A stretch of 64,000 bases of DNA from CAZPXZ01 sp965219495 (GCA_965219495.1 OZ244777.1:1364001-1428000); one strand, 5' to 3'. Positions 54,047 to 63,912 are shown, numbered from the stretch's first letter. Numbers and translations are program-made. The notes: generated by a model not told the origin, from the sequence alone.

Positions 54047-56424
54047 TCGGCTCTCGGTCTTGTAGTAAAATCCCCGGGGGACCCGGTCCCGGCGCCTGCG
54101 GACCGTTCCGCATCCCGGCGCCTGAGCGCGCGCACGACCCGCTCTGGCGTGATCGGCATCTCGAACACGCGGACTCCAATGGCGTCCGCCACCGCGTTGG
54201 CAATCGCCGGGGCGACCGCGGTCATGGCGGGCTCCCCGACGCCCTTGGCGCCGAACGGTCCGACCCCGCTTCGGGACTCGAGCAGGATGCATTCGACCTT
54301 GGGCATGTCCATGGCGGTCGGCATCAGGTATTCGCTGAAGGACGGCGTCACTAGGCGGCCCTTCTCGTACAGCATCTCCTCGCTCAATGCGTAACCCTGT
54401 CCATTCTGGGCGCCGCCCTGAATCTGGCCTTCAACCGCGGCGGGGTTGATGCACTGGCCAATGTCATGCGCGGCGACGCTCTTCCGCACCTCGACCTCGC
54501 CGGTTTCGACGTCTACCGATACCTCCACCGCATGAGCGCCGTAGACATAATCCGGATGGGCCTGGCCCTGGCCCGTCTCTGGATCGAGAAAGTCTGAAAA
54601 AGGCGCGCGGAAAATGGCGAGCTCGGAGCGGTGGATGCCTTCGGACGCGCATTTTCGAACGAGTTCCACCAAGGGGAGCGCCTTTCCCGGCTCGTCAGGC
54701 GCGAAGACCTTGTTGAACTCCATGTCCACTTCACCGGGTTCCACGCCGAATTCTTCGGCGGCGCGCTTCGCCAGCCGCGCGCGGAGGGTTTCCGCCGCCT
54801 GTTTGACCGCATTGCCGGTCATGTACAGCGCCCGGGTCGCCGTTGTCGTGCCGGCGAGCGGCGTTGTCGCGGAATCGCTGTTGTAGACGGCAACGTTGTC
54901 CAGGGTGACCCCGAGGACCTCGGCTGCGATCTGGGCCAGGGCCGAGACCTGGCCCGCGCCGATATCCGTTACGCCGGAACGCACGACGACAGTTCCGTCC
55001 ATCTCGATCCCCACCCAGGCCTCCGACGTGTCGTGCAGGAATGTCAGCCGTCCGTAGCTTTGCTGATAGCAGGCGATTCCGCGCCCGATCCGGATCGACC
55101 CATCCGGCCGCGAGGGCGGGCTAAGGGCGGCCCAGGCCTTCTCCGCACATTGTTCGGTCCAAATCGCGCTCGGTGGCACGAACCCCGTCGATATCGGCTC
55201 GCCTGTCTTCAGAAAATTGCGCCTCCGCACTTCCATGCGGTCCAGGCCTACCGCCTTGGCCACCTCGTCCATCTGTTGCTCGTACGCGGCGCAGGCCTGC
55301 AACGCCCCAAACCCGCGGAACGCGCTGGTGTACATGTTGTTCGTCGCAACCGCCTGGGCGAACACGCGCAAATTGTCGACGCGATAGGGTCCCGGGGCGG
55401 CGACCAGCGCGTAGAGGAGGACGTAAGGGCTCAGGAACACGTACGCCCCGGAATCGGCGATCATCCGCACGTCCAGCGCCGTGATCCTGCCGTCCGCCCG
55501 AACGCCGGTCCGGTAGGTCAACACGAACGGATGGCGCTTGCCGTGACCTACGAACGAATCCTCGCGGGTGTACTCCAGGCGCACCGGCCGGCGCGTATGC
55601 AGGGCGAGAAGCGCAAGGTAGATTTCGACGGTAACGTCTTCCTTGCCGCCAAATCCCCCGCCGACCAGCGCACCGCGAACCCGAATCTTGTTGTGAGGCA
55701 CGCCGACCGCATCGGCGATGGGCCGGAAGTGCTCGATGACCTGGGTAGACACCCGGATGTTGACGACATCGTTCTCGTCGACCCAGGCGAGACCCACCTC
55801 CGGCTCCAGAAAGGCGTGCTCCTGGAACGGTGTGCGGTATGTGTTTTCGACGACGATGTCGGCCTGGGCGAATCCCGCTTCGAAGTCGCCCTTCCTGATC
55901 CTGCGCTCCGCGACAATATTGCTGTCGCCCTGGACAATCGGTGCGCCCGGTTTAAGCGCTTCCTCGGGATCGTAGACGCCGGGAATGGCTTCGAGATCCA
56001 CTTCGATCAGCTCCGCGGCGCAGTCGGCGATGTCGCGGGAATCCGCGGCGATCAGAGCGAGCGGCTCTCCGAAATAGCGGACTTGTTCTCTCACGAGTAT
56101 CTGCTGGCCCGTATCGAGCCGTTTCTGGCTGACCTGACCAGGAATATCGGTTGACGCGGTTCGGTCGGGAAGTTCGGACGCCGTCAACACGCAGGCCACG
56201 CCGGCGAGTTCCCGCGCCTTCGATACATCGATGCGAACAAGCCGCGCACTCGCCTGTTCCGCCCTGAATACCCGTATGTGCAGCGTGTCGAGCATCGAGT
56301 AATCGCCCGCATATGGCGTCTTTCCGGTTACCTTTCCGGGCGAGTCGATGCGGGTGAGCGGTTTGCCGACCTGCCGGAACTGAACATTCGGCGGCGCGCC
56401 GGAATCCAACCTGGCGGGGCTCAT
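54043..56424 (-). CDS. Xanthine dehydrogenase-family molybdopterin-binding large subunit
   Basis: The protein of 793 residues begins MSPARLDSGAPPNVQFRQVG. It has the aldehyde oxidase/xanthine dehydrogenase a/b hammerhead domain at about 25-130. The Mo-binding domain has EHAFLEPE, VGGGFGGKEDVTVE, the AFRGFGALQA block, TDIGAGQVSALAQIAAEVLG, and near the end GAKGVGEPAMTAVAP with the active-site glutamate. It oxidises or hydroxylates an aldehyde or N-heterocycle; the substrate is unknown. It is coupled with a separate iron-sulfur subunit by ATGA overlap. Intact. Confidence 0.92.
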   Translation of the reverse strand: MSPARLDSGAPPNVQFRQVGKPLTRIDSPGKVTGKTPYAGDYSMLDTLHIRVFRAEQASARLVRIDVSKARELAGVACVLTASELPDRTASTDIPGQVSQKRLDTGQQILVREQVRYFGEPLALIAADSRDIADCAAELIEVDLEAIPGVYDPEEALKPGAPIVQGDSNIVAERRIRKGDFEAGFAQADIVVENTYRTPFQEHAFLEPEVGLAWVDENDVVNIRVSTQVIEHFRPIADAVGVPHNKIRVRGALVGGGFGGKEDVTVEIYLALLALHTRRPVRLEYTREDSFVGHGKRHPFVLTYRTGVRADGRITALDVRMIADSGAYVFLSPYVLLYALVAAPGPYRVDNLRVFAQAVATNNMYTSAFRGFGALQACAAYEQQMDEVAKAVGLDRMEVRRRNFLKTGEPISTGFVPPSAIWTEQCAEKAWAALSPPSRPDGSIRIGRGIACYQQSYGRLTFLHDTSEAWVGIEMDGTVVVRSGVTDIGAGQVSALAQIAAEVLGVTLDNVAVYNSDSATTPLAGTTTATRALYMTGNAVKQAAETLRARLAKRAAEEFGVEPGEVDMEFNKVFAPDEPGKALPLVELVRKCASEGIHRSELAIFRAPFSDFLDPETGQGQAHPDYVYGAHAVEVSVDVETGEVEVRKSVAAHDIGQCINPAAVEGQIQGGAQNGQGYALSEEMLYEKGRLVTPSFSEYLMPTAMDMPKVECILLESRSGVGPFGAKGVGEPAMTAVAPAIANAVADAIGVRVFEMPITPERVVRALRRRDAERSAGAGTGSPGDFTTRPRAE

Positions 56425-56909
56425 TTCTCGCCTCCCACGGCCCGCAGGCCGGCAGCGGCGTCCGCCACCGCCTCGAAAATTTTGGTGTATCCGGTACAGC
56501 GGCACAAATTACCGCTGAGGCCGACGCGAATGTCCTCCTCGCTCGGGGTCGGGTTCTCATCGAGGATCGCCTTTGCAGCGATGATGAATCCGGGCGTGCA
56601 GTAACCGCATTGGGCGGCGCCGCTTTCCGCAAATGTCTTCTGCAGGGGATGCTGCTCGGCGCTGTCACCCAGGCCGGAAACCGTGGTGATCTCCTTGCCC
56701 CCTGCCGTCCACGCTAGAGTCAGGCAGCTGTCCACGGCAACCCCGTCGAGCAACACGGCGCAGGCGCCGCAATCTCCCTTTTCGCACCCGGACTTCACTT
56801 CCACGTGGCCGAGTTGCCTGAGCGCTTCCAGCAAGGTGCGATGCGCCGGAAAGTTCCCTTGCCTCTCTCGCCCATTCACGCGAAGAGCAATCTTTCGATC
56901 CGCGAACAT
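56421..56909 (-). CDS. Xanthine dehydrogenase-family [2Fe-2S] small subunit
   Basis: The protein of 162 residues starts at ATG 56909 after a GGGAGGGCG-type site. The plant-ferredoxin cluster ligands are in SGCEKGDCGACAVLLDG with a later SCLTL. The C-terminal cluster ligands are in QCGYCTPGFIIAAKAIL and GNLCRCTGYTKIFEAV. It passes electrons from Mo to FAD. Intact. Confidence 0.95.
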   Translation of the reverse strand: MFADRKIALRVNGRERQGNFPAHRTLLEALRQLGHVEVKSGCEKGDCGACAVLLDGVAVDSCLTLAWTAGGKEITTVSGLGDSAEQHPLQKTFAESGAAQCGYCTPGFIIAAKAILDENPTPSEEDIRVGLSGNLCRCTGYTKIFEAVADAAAGLRAVGGEK

Positions 56910-56923
56910 GGTTTCGCCCTCCC

Positions 56924-57793
56924 CTAACTGACCAGCCGATCCCGGGCTTGCGACACCAGCCTCCTGGTCAAGACCTCGATCATTTGACGGCGATAGTCGG
57001 CGGACGCCCGAATATCGCTGACGGGACTGCAAGCGGCTGCCGCTTCGATAGCGCAATGGTTGACTCGTTCCGGCGTCAACGGCGCGCCGACGAGGATGGC
57101 TTCGGCCTTCCTAGCGCGCAGCACCACGGGCGCGACGGCGCCGAGGGCAATGCGCGCCAAGGCGCACACGCCGTTCTGCACCGATAACGTCACCGCGACA
57201 CCCGCAATCGTGATCGCATCGCCCTTCCGGCGCGCCAGCTTGTAAAAGGCGTTGCTGGAATTCTCCGGCAAGTGGGGCCAGGAAATGCGGACAATCAGTT
57301 CGTCGGAGCGGCGAACGTCTTGCTTGTAATCGAGAAAGTACTCTTCAAGCATCACGGTCCGTGTCCCGGCGGCGCTGGCCAGCGTGATGTCCGCGTCGAG
57401 GGAAAGCAGCGGAGGCACCAGATCCGCTGCCGGCGAGCCGCACGCGATGTTGCCGGCAACCGTAGCGGTATTCCGCACCATGAGGCCGGCGAATAGACGA
57501 GCCGAATCGATCAGCGAAGGGGCCGTTGCGGCAATTTGCGGTGTGTTCAACAGGTCGCTGACCGTGGTTCGCCCGCCGATCGTGACCCCGTCGTCGCCGA
57601 ATTGCATGCCCCGCAATTCGTCGATCGCGCCCAAGTCCACGACGCGTTGCGGACGTTCCCGCCGGGCGCGCATGTCAACGATCAGGTTGGTACCTCCAGC
57701 GATGGAGACAACCTGCGAAGCGTCACTCCCGGAGAGCAGGCCAAGCGCGCCGGCCAGGTCGGTCGGCATCTGCAAGTCAAACGGTGCGTACAT
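56924..57793 (-). CDS. Xanthine dehydrogenase-family FAD-binding medium subunit
   Basis: This 289-residue protein has the PCMH FAD-binding motif IAGGTNLIVDMRARRERP, then TIGGRTTVSDLL, a VRNTATVAGNIACGSPAADL block contacting the isoalloxazine, and the CO_deh_flav_C domain (KLARRKGDAITIAGVAVTL). It completes the three-subunit enzyme with the two downstream genes. Intact. Confidence 0.94.
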   Translation of the reverse strand: MYAPFDLQMPTDLAGALGLLSGSDASQVVSIAGGTNLIVDMRARRERPQRVVDLGAIDELRGMQFGDDGVTIGGRTTVSDLLNTPQIAATAPSLIDSARLFAGLMVRNTATVAGNIACGSPAADLVPPLLSLDADITLASAAGTRTVMLEEYFLDYKQDVRRSDELIVRISWPHLPENSSNAFYKLARRKGDAITIAGVAVTLSVQNGVCALARIALGAVAPVVLRARKAEAILVGAPLTPERVNHCAIEAAAACSPVSDIRASADYRRQMIEVLTRRLVSQARDRLVS

Positions 57794-57826
57794 GCCCCAT
57801 TCCCCGATTCGTGCCCAGAGGACGGC

Positions 57827-58609
57827 TCACACGTCCCAGCCGCCGTCCACGGTTACGTCTTGCCCGGTGATCTGACGGCTGTCTTCACTGGACAGGAACA
57901 GCACCGCATTGGCCACGTCCTGCGGCTCGGTCACCCGCTTCAGGGCCATCTCCTGGACGTATTCGTCGTACACTTCTTCTACCGGCCAGCCGCGCCGGCG
58001 GGCCTTTTCCTCGCAAAGCCGTTGCATGCGGGGCGTTTCGACGATACCGGGGCAGACGGCATTCACATTGATGTTGTGTTTGCCGAGCTCCACTGCAACG
58101 GTTCGCGTTATGCCGCGCACGGCCCATTTTGATGCACTGTACGCGGTCCGCATGGCATATCCGCGAAGTCCGGCGGTTCCCGCGATATTGATGATTTTCC
58201 CGAAATTTTGGGCGATCAGGGTCGGCGCCACGTGTTTGATCGGAAGAAACGTTCCCCGTTCGTTGGAGATGATTACGTGGTCGAAGTCCGAAGCATCGAT
58301 ATCCTGAACCGGTGTCTCGATCGGTCCGGTGACTCCCGCGACATTGACCAGAATGTCGATCCGGCCCTCGAAGAAGTCGAGAGCCGCGCCAACCATCCCC
58401 TTGACCTGTTCTTCATTCGTGACATCGCAAGCCACAGCATGGGCGCGCCGGCCGACTGCGCGAACTTGTGTTGCCACCTCTTCCAGCGCCGCCGTATCCC
58501 GGGCTGCAAGCACCAGATCGGCGCCCTCCCGGGCCAGCGTCATGCTGATCGCGGACCCCATGCCCTTCGCGGCCCCGGTGACAATTGCTCTTCTATCGAC
58601 CAGTTTCAT
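57827..58609 (-). CDS. Short-chain dehydrogenase/reductase
   Basis: The protein of 260 residues starts at ATG 58609, overlapping hyuB by 4 bases. It has the Rossmann motif VTGAAKGMGSA near residues 10-20, NVAGVTGP (NAG-type motif), and the active-site Y157 and K161 in AYSASK. The position usually holding the catalytic serine reads INIAGTAG, so Ser is replaced. The C-terminal GQDVTVDGGWDV is typical. The substrate is unknown; an intermediate of the operon's pathway is likely. Confidence 0.88.
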   Translation of the reverse strand: MKLVDRRAIVTGAAKGMGSAISMTLAREGADLVLAARDTAALEEVATQVRAVGRRAHAVACDVTNEEQVKGMVGAALDFFEGRIDILVNVAGVTGPIETPVQDIDASDFDHVIISNERGTFLPIKHVAPTLIAQNFGKIINIAGTAGLRGYAMRTAYSASKWAVRGITRTVAVELGKHNINVNAVCPGIVETPRMQRLCEEKARRRGWPVEEVYDEYVQEMALKRVTEPQDVANAVLFLSSEDSRQITGQDVTVDGGWDV

Positions 58610-60237
58610 TGCGTTACGTTCCCTGTTGTATCGGATCTGTCCGATGATTTCTTTCCTTCCGGCGTTCCGTATCCGCCGCCGCCGCAACTCTCGACCAGCA
58701 CCACGTCGTTCTTTCCAAGCCGAACGTTCGCCTTGCCCGGCAGTTCGAAAGCGTGGCCCCCCGGCCGGGAAACCGTCACGCGAAACGGCGCGCCTGGCTT
58801 CCCGCCCTCCAAACCGTAAGGCGGCACCACGCGCCGCTCGAACATGGCCGTCACGGACATGTCGTCGCAAAGGACCTGGTATTCGCGGTGCAGCCCCTCG
58901 CCGCCTCGCCGGAAACCGTCGCCCCCTGAATCACCACGCAGACGCTGGCAATTAACCCGGACGGGATACTCGGATTCGATAATCTCGGCCGGAGTATTCA
59001 TCACATTGGACATGTGCACGCGGACGACCGGCATTCCGTTGCGGTCGCGCCTCGCGCCCTCTCCTCCGCCGTGCGTTTCGTAGAGCATCGTCCAAGCGCC
59101 GTCGGTTCGACGGCCGCCGAACAACACCAGGCCGGATGTGGTTGGACCGCCGGCGGACAGGCGTTCCGGAACGGCTTGCCCCAGGGCTTGGAACAGGGCG
59201 TCGGCAATTCGTTGCGACGTCTCGTGATTGCCTCCGACCACTGGACGCTCCGGACCAGGGTCGAGGAGCGACCCCGGTCGCGTGACGATCCTGAGGGGCC
59301 GATAGCAACCGCCGCTTGGTTGGATATCCGGTCCGAACAATGCCTTGACCACATAGAATACGGACGCGGCGGCGATATAGGGGGTTGTGTTCACCGGCCC
59401 CCGCACTGAGTCCGCGGTCTCGGAGAAGTCGAACGTCGCGCCTCCGTCCCGCACGGAAACCGTCACACGAACGGCGACCGGGCCGCCTCCTGCGGCGTCG
59501 TCATCCAGCCAGTCTTCTCCCGAGTACGTCCCATCGGGAATCGCCACAAGCGCCTCGCGCATTTGGGACTCGGCACGGTCATGGATGGCGGCGATCGCGG
59601 AGACCGTAGTTTCCGTGCCATGTTCGGCGAATACCTCGCGAAGACGTTGCTCCCCGGACCGGGTTGCCGCCATCTGGGCAAGGATATCGCCTTTGCGTTC
59701 TTCGGCCCCGCGGACGTTGGCAAGTATCATGTCGAGCTTCTCGCGATCCGGGCCGTCGACGGAAAACAGCCGGACTGGAGGGATCCGCAAACCCTCCTGC
59801 CAGGCATCCGTCGCATTGGCGACATAGCTGCCGGGAACCGCCCCTCCGATATCGGCCCAGTGCGCCAAGCTGACGGCGAATGCCTGAATCTCGCCGTCCG
59901 CGAATACCGGGCGAATGGCCTTCACATCCGGCAGGTGATTGCCTCCCAATTCCGGGAGGTTGAGAAACCACACATCCCCCGGAGCAAGCCGCTCCGCCGG
60001 TACACGCTTCAAGAACTCCCGAACGGTGAAGCTCAGTACACCCATGTGCATGGGGATGTCCCGTCCCTGGGCGATGAGCGCTCCATCGGCGTCCGTTATC
60101 ACTGAAGAAAGGTCTCCCGCTTCCCGCAAGAGCGGGGAACGGGCCGAACGCATGACCACCAGCGACATCTCCTCCGCCGTTGCCGTCAAGGCATTGCGAA
60201 TGACCTCCAGAGTCACCGGATCGATGGAATCAGTCAC
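58606..60237 (-). CDS. Hydantoinase B/oxoprolinase-family subunit
   Basis: The protein of 543 residues starts at GTG 60237 (VTDSIDPVTLEVIRNAL), overlapping the hyuA stop (GTGA). HyuB blocks seen are DLSSVITDADGALIAQGRDI, HMGVLSFTVREFL, FLNLPELGGNHLPDVKAIRP, and the Gly-rich C-terminal VESCGGGGYGTPEGK. With HyuA it should form an ATP-dependent ring-opening amidase for hydantoins, oxoproline or related lactams. Confidence 0.9.
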   Translation of the reverse strand: MTDSIDPVTLEVIRNALTATAEEMSLVVMRSARSPLLREAGDLSSVITDADGALIAQGRDIPMHMGVLSFTVREFLKRVPAERLAPGDVWFLNLPELGGNHLPDVKAIRPVFADGEIQAFAVSLAHWADIGGAVPGSYVANATDAWQEGLRIPPVRLFSVDGPDREKLDMILANVRGAEERKGDILAQMAATRSGEQRLREVFAEHGTETTVSAIAAIHDRAESQMREALVAIPDGTYSGEDWLDDDAAGGGPVAVRVTVSVRDGGATFDFSETADSVRGPVNTTPYIAAASVFYVVKALFGPDIQPSGGCYRPLRIVTRPGSLLDPGPERPVVGGNHETSQRIADALFQALGQAVPERLSAGGPTTSGLVLFGGRRTDGAWTMLYETHGGGEGARRDRNGMPVVRVHMSNVMNTPAEIIESEYPVRVNCQRLRGDSGGDGFRRGGEGLHREYQVLCDDMSVTAMFERRVVPPYGLEGGKPGAPFRVTVSRPGGHAFELPGKANVRLGKNDVVLVESCGGGGYGTPEGKKSSDRSDTTGNVTQ

Positions 60238-62249
60238 AATTCGGCTCCGGTCTGGATGTGGAGATGGCCGGTGCGGTCGGCGGTGAGGGCCGCGCCGGGG
60301 GGAACCACGACCGTCGACCGGGCATCCTCGACCACGGCAGGGCCGGTCAGTCTCTGACCGGCTGGCAATTCGGCGCGGTCGTAACGCGGCGTCGGCACCG
60401 GTCCGTCGGAGTCGAATGTGCAGAGAAGGATCCTGGCCGCATCGGCTCTTCCGGTCGGACAAGGACCCGGACAGGGTTCTTCCCGGGCGCGGGGCGCCGA
60501 GACCCGAAGCCGGACGGAAACCAGTTCCCAGGGTTCTGCCGTTGCGAAACCGTAGAGCGACCGGTGCCGATCGTAAAATGCGCGGCCCAGGAGCGCCGGG
60601 TCGCCCAGGGAGGGGTTTTCGATTTCGACCGTCCCGCTTTGGCCGCGGTATCGAAGCGATGCCACTTCCTCGAAGTCCAACTCGTCCGCTGAACGGCCCG
60701 CCGCCGCCAATGGCTCGATGAGCCGTTCCCGCAATAACCGGCGTTCCCGATCGAGCCGCTCGCTATCCCACTTGTCCACCGGCATCCGGAGCGTGCGTTG
60801 CCGCATATGACTCAACTCCGCGCCCACGCATCCCAACGCTGAAAACTCCCCGGAGTGGGCCGGTACGATTACTTTGGCGATGGAAAAGGCGCGCGCCAGT
60901 TCGACTGCATGCATCGGGCCGGCGCCGCCATAGGCCAGCAGTGCGCATTGGCGGCCATCAATTCCGAGTTCCACGGTCACCCGGCGAAGCGCCCGCAGCA
61001 TGGCGGAGTTGGTGACGCGAGCCACGCCCAAGGCCGTTGCGTCGACGGTCATCCCCATGGATGACGCGAGCTCCGCAATTGCGGATCTTGCGGCGGACGA
61101 GTCCAGCCGGATTTCGCCGCCGATCTTCCGCTCCGGGTCCATGTAGCCGAGAACCAGATTGGCGTCGCAAACCGTTGGCTGGCTACCGCCCCGGCCATAG
61201 CAAGCAGGTCCTGGTTCGGCTCCGGCGCTATCCGGTCCCACTTGGAGCGAGCCGTGATCGAATCGTGCGATTGAACCTCCGCCAGCACCGATGGATTCCA
61301 CTGCAACCATGGGCTGGCGCACCGGCCGTCCGCCCAGCGAGCGGTCGCTGGAGATATGCGCCTGACCGTTGAGAATCAGACAGACATCCGTTGTGGTGCC
61401 GCCCATGTCGAAGGCGATTGCTTTTTCGAGTCCGAGGTCCCGCGCGATGCATCCGGCAGCAGCGACACCGGCTGCCGGTCCCGAGGCGGCGAGGCCGAGT
61501 GGAAGGTCCCGCAGCGCTTCCACGGTCGCCATTCCGCCGGCGGAATGGAACAGATGGAGGCCGACTTCGCGCGGTCTTGCAGCGACGAGGTCATCGAGAT
61601 AGGCCGCGGCAAGCGGCATGACGCTGGCATTCAGCGCTGTTGTTGCTGTTCTCTCGTATTCCCGGGCCTCTGGATTGACCCGATTCGACAGCGTGACAAA
61701 CGCAAATTCCTTGCGCAACCGCTTACCGAGTTCTTCTTCATGCGAAGAATCGGCGTAGGAATGCAGGAGCGACACGGCGACCGCCTTCGCGCCGCTCTCC
61801 TTGACGCGCCGAAACGCCGCTTCCGCGGAGCGCGAATCGAGCTTCTTCAGGACCCTGCCACGGTGGTCGAGGCGTTCGGTCACCTCAAAACGCCGTTCGG
61901 ACGGCACCAGTGGCGTTACCTTGGGCGGCAAATCGAGACGGTAGAGATAGCGCCGGTTCTGGCGACCGATTTCCAGTGTATCGGCAAACCCCCGGGTCGT
62001 GATCAGCGCGATGTCGGCAAGGTCGTTGGCCACGATTGCGTTTGTGACCATGGTGGTGCCGTGAACCAGGTTTTCCACATCCGCCCAAGCGAGATGAACC
62101 GCACCCAGCGCCGCAAGCACGCCCTCGATCTGGTCGCCTGCGCGAGAGGGAACCTTGGCGGCCCGGGTTTCATTGCGCGTGCGGTTTATCGCAACGACGT
62201 CGGTAAAGGTGCCGCCGACGTCGATTCCGACCTGCCATTTCCCCGGCAT
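60234..62249 (-). CDS. Hydantoinase A/oxoprolinase-family subunit
   Basis: This 671-residue protein begins with the Hydant_A_N block VGIDVGGTFTDVVAINR. The phosphate-binding motif FDMGGTTTDVCLILNG is near residue 280, followed by VAVESIGAGGGSIARFD and AEPGPACYGRGG. The last 80 residues form the C-terminal domain. ATP-binding motifs are intact. It precedes hyuB and follows the aminotransferase gene by 23 bases. Confidence 0.92.
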   Translation of the reverse strand: MPGKWQVGIDVGGTFTDVVAINRTRNETRAAKVPSRAGDQIEGVLAALGAVHLAWADVENLVHGTTMVTNAIVANDLADIALITTRGFADTLEIGRQNRRYLYRLDLPPKVTPLVPSERRFEVTERLDHRGRVLKKLDSRSAEAAFRRVKESGAKAVAVSLLHSYADSSHEEELGKRLRKEFAFVTLSNRVNPEAREYERTATTALNASVMPLAAAYLDDLVAARPREVGLHLFHSAGGMATVEALRDLPLGLAASGPAAGVAAAGCIARDLGLEKAIAFDMGGTTTDVCLILNGQAHISSDRSLGGRPVRQPMVAVESIGAGGGSIARFDHGSLQVGPDSAGAEPGPACYGRGGSQPTVCDANLVLGYMDPERKIGGEIRLDSSAARSAIAELASSMGMTVDATALGVARVTNSAMLRALRRVTVELGIDGRQCALLAYGGAGPMHAVELARAFSIAKVIVPAHSGEFSALGCVGAELSHMRQRTLRMPVDKWDSERLDRERRLLRERLIEPLAAAGRSADELDFEEVASLRYRGQSGTVEIENPSLGDPALLGRAFYDRHRSLYGFATAEPWELVSVRLRVSAPRAREEPCPGPCPTGRADAARILLCTFDSDGPVPTPRYDRAELPAGQRLTGPAVVEDARSTVVVPPGAALTADRTGHLHIQTGAEL

Positions 62250-62272
62250 GCTGATTCTCCGCCCCCCTTCTG

Positions 62273-63664
62273 TCAGTCCTCCGCCAGCCCTTCCCCCGCA
62301 GCATTCCGGTGCGTGTCATCCAGCGCACGGCCCAAGCGATCGAACATGTCGTCGACTTGGTTCTTGTCGATGATGAGTGGGGGACACAAGCCGATGGTGT
62401 CATTCAACAGCGCGCGAACGATCAAGCCGTGTTCGAGCGCCCGGTTCACCGCGAAAGCCCCGACCTTTCTGGCGGAATCGAAGTTCTTTCTGGCAAGCTT
62501 GTCGGGTACCAATTCCACCGCACCGATCAGGCCCACTCCCCTCGCCTCTCCGACCAGTGGATGATCCGAAAGCGCCCTGAGGCGTTGCTGGAATCTGGGC
62601 GCAACCGACCGCACATGGCCGCCGATGTCGCGCTCTTCGTAAATTCTCTGGCATTCAAGTGCGATTGCGGCGGGAACCGGATGACCGGAATAGGTGAAAC
62701 CGGTCCCGAAGATTCCAAATTCGCGGCTGCCCTCGACAAGGACTTCGTGAATCCGATCCGTCATGATGACAGCGCCAATGGGTTGATAGGCGGCCGAGAG
62801 GGCTTTGGCCATGCTCATCAGGTCCGGCTTCAAATCGTAAGTATCGGCGCCAAACATCTTGCCGGTGCGATAGAAGCCGCTGATCACCTCGTCAACGATG
62901 AAAAGGACGTCATAGCGTTGCAGTATCGGCTGGATCTTGTCGAAGTAGCCTTTCGGCGGCGGTATGACGCCGCCGGCGCCAAGAAACGGTTCGGCAATGA
63001 ATGCCGCGATGGTGTCCGGATCTTCACTGACGATCAGCTCTTCCAGGTTCTCGGCCAGGCGAGCGCCGAAGTCTTCTTCCGTCTCTCCATCCTTGCCGAA
63101 GTGGTAATAGTGCGGGCAGTCCGTATGCAGGATGTTGGCAATCGGAACGTCGAATGCGTTATGGGCGTAGGCGAGCCCGGTCAGACTGGCGGAAGCCAGT
63201 GTAACGCCGTGATACGCCCCCCTGCGGGCGATGATTTTCTTCTTCTCCGGCCGGCCGAGAATATTGTTGTAATACCATACGAGCTTGACTTGGGTGTCAT
63301 TGGCCTCCGACCCCGAGCACGTGAAGAACACCTTTGACATCGGCGCCGGCGCCCGCTCCACCAGGAACTCCGCCAATTCGATGGCGGGCTGCACCGTCTT
63401 GTGCGCGAAATTGTGATAGAATGGCAGGACTTCGAGCAGCCACGTCGCCGCCGCAACCAGGCGCTCCTCGCTGAAACCGAGAGCGGCGCACCACAGTCCC
63501 GCCAGCCCCTCGATGTAGCGCTTGCCGTCCTCGTCATAGACGTAAATGCCCTCGCCCCGAGCAAAGACGTGCGGGCCGCATTTCTTGTGCCAGACAAGAT
63601 CCGTGAACGGATACAGATGGTGGGCGATGTCCCGCGCTTGCGGGGAATTGACTGGCTCGAACAT
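62273..63664 (-). CDS. Class III PLP-dependent aminotransferase (omega-amino acid type)
   Basis: The protein of 463 residues starts at ATG 63664 (AAGGTG site). Seen are LWCAALGFSEERL, TCSGSEANDTQVKLVWYYNN, RGAYHGVTLASASLTGL, the PLP Asp in FIVDEVISGFYRTGKMFG, and PLP lysine K287 in MSMAKALSAAYQPIGAV. These are features of omega-amino-acid:pyruvate and polyamine aminotransferases. As first gene of the operon it may take the amino group from the imported amine. Confidence 0.92.
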   Translation of the reverse strand: MFEPVNSPQARDIAHHLYPFTDLVWHKKCGPHVFARGEGIYVYDEDGKRYIEGLAGLWCAALGFSEERLVAAATWLLEVLPFYHNFAHKTVQPAIELAEFLVERAPAPMSKVFFTCSGSEANDTQVKLVWYYNNILGRPEKKKIIARRGAYHGVTLASASLTGLAYAHNAFDVPIANILHTDCPHYYHFGKDGETEEDFGARLAENLEELIVSEDPDTIAAFIAEPFLGAGGVIPPPKGYFDKIQPILQRYDVLFIVDEVISGFYRTGKMFGADTYDLKPDLMSMAKALSAAYQPIGAVIMTDRIHEVLVEGSREFGIFGTGFTYSGHPVPAAIALECQRIYEERDIGGHVRSVAPRFQQRLRALSDHPLVGEARGVGLIGAVELVPDKLARKNFDSARKVGAFAVNRALEHGLIVRALLNDTIGLCPPLIIDKNQVDDMFDRLGRALDDTHRNAAGEGLAED

Positions 63665-63689
63665 TTCACCTTGCCGCCTGCCGCAAACA

Positions 63690-63719
63690 TTATTGCGAAA
63701 AACGCCAGAATATTTCAAT
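63690..63719 (-). promoter_or_regulatory. Predicted sigma-70 promoter of the catabolic operon
   Basis: On the minus strand TTGAAA (63719-63714) and AATAAT (63695-63690) are separated by 18 bases. Transcription would begin near 63683, about 20 bases before the ATG at 63664. The -35 box is inside the palindrome at 63714-63728. Confidence 0.55.
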
Positions 63720-63728
63720 ATTTGAAAG
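63714..63728. promoter_or_regulatory. 15-bp palindrome, candidate operator
   Basis: TTTCAA-TAT-TTGAAA is a perfect inverted repeat with a 3-base centre, overlapping the predicted -35 box. Its size and AT-richness in GC-rich DNA fit an IclR-type or other dimeric regulator site. The operon itself encodes an IclR protein. Confidence 0.5.
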
Positions 63729-63883
63729 ATACTGCACGAGCCTGTGCAACCTGTCAAGGGGGCGAATCGCTCCCGGATTCGCGCGTCATGGCGGTGGAAC
63801 GGGAATCCCACAGGTCTCGGCGGAACCAACATTAGAACTCCCGACATTCCGGCATAAGAAGTGAATCTTTTCAGGCATTTGAC

Positions 63884-63912
63884 TTGACACCTGCGCGGGG
63901 AGTCGGAATAAT
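63884..63912 (+). promoter_or_regulatory. Predicted sigma-70 promoter of the divergent rightmost gene
   Basis: TTGACA (63884-63889) and AATAAT (63907-63912) with a 17-base spacer lie 40 bases upstream of the ATG at 63952. Confidence 0.6.
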
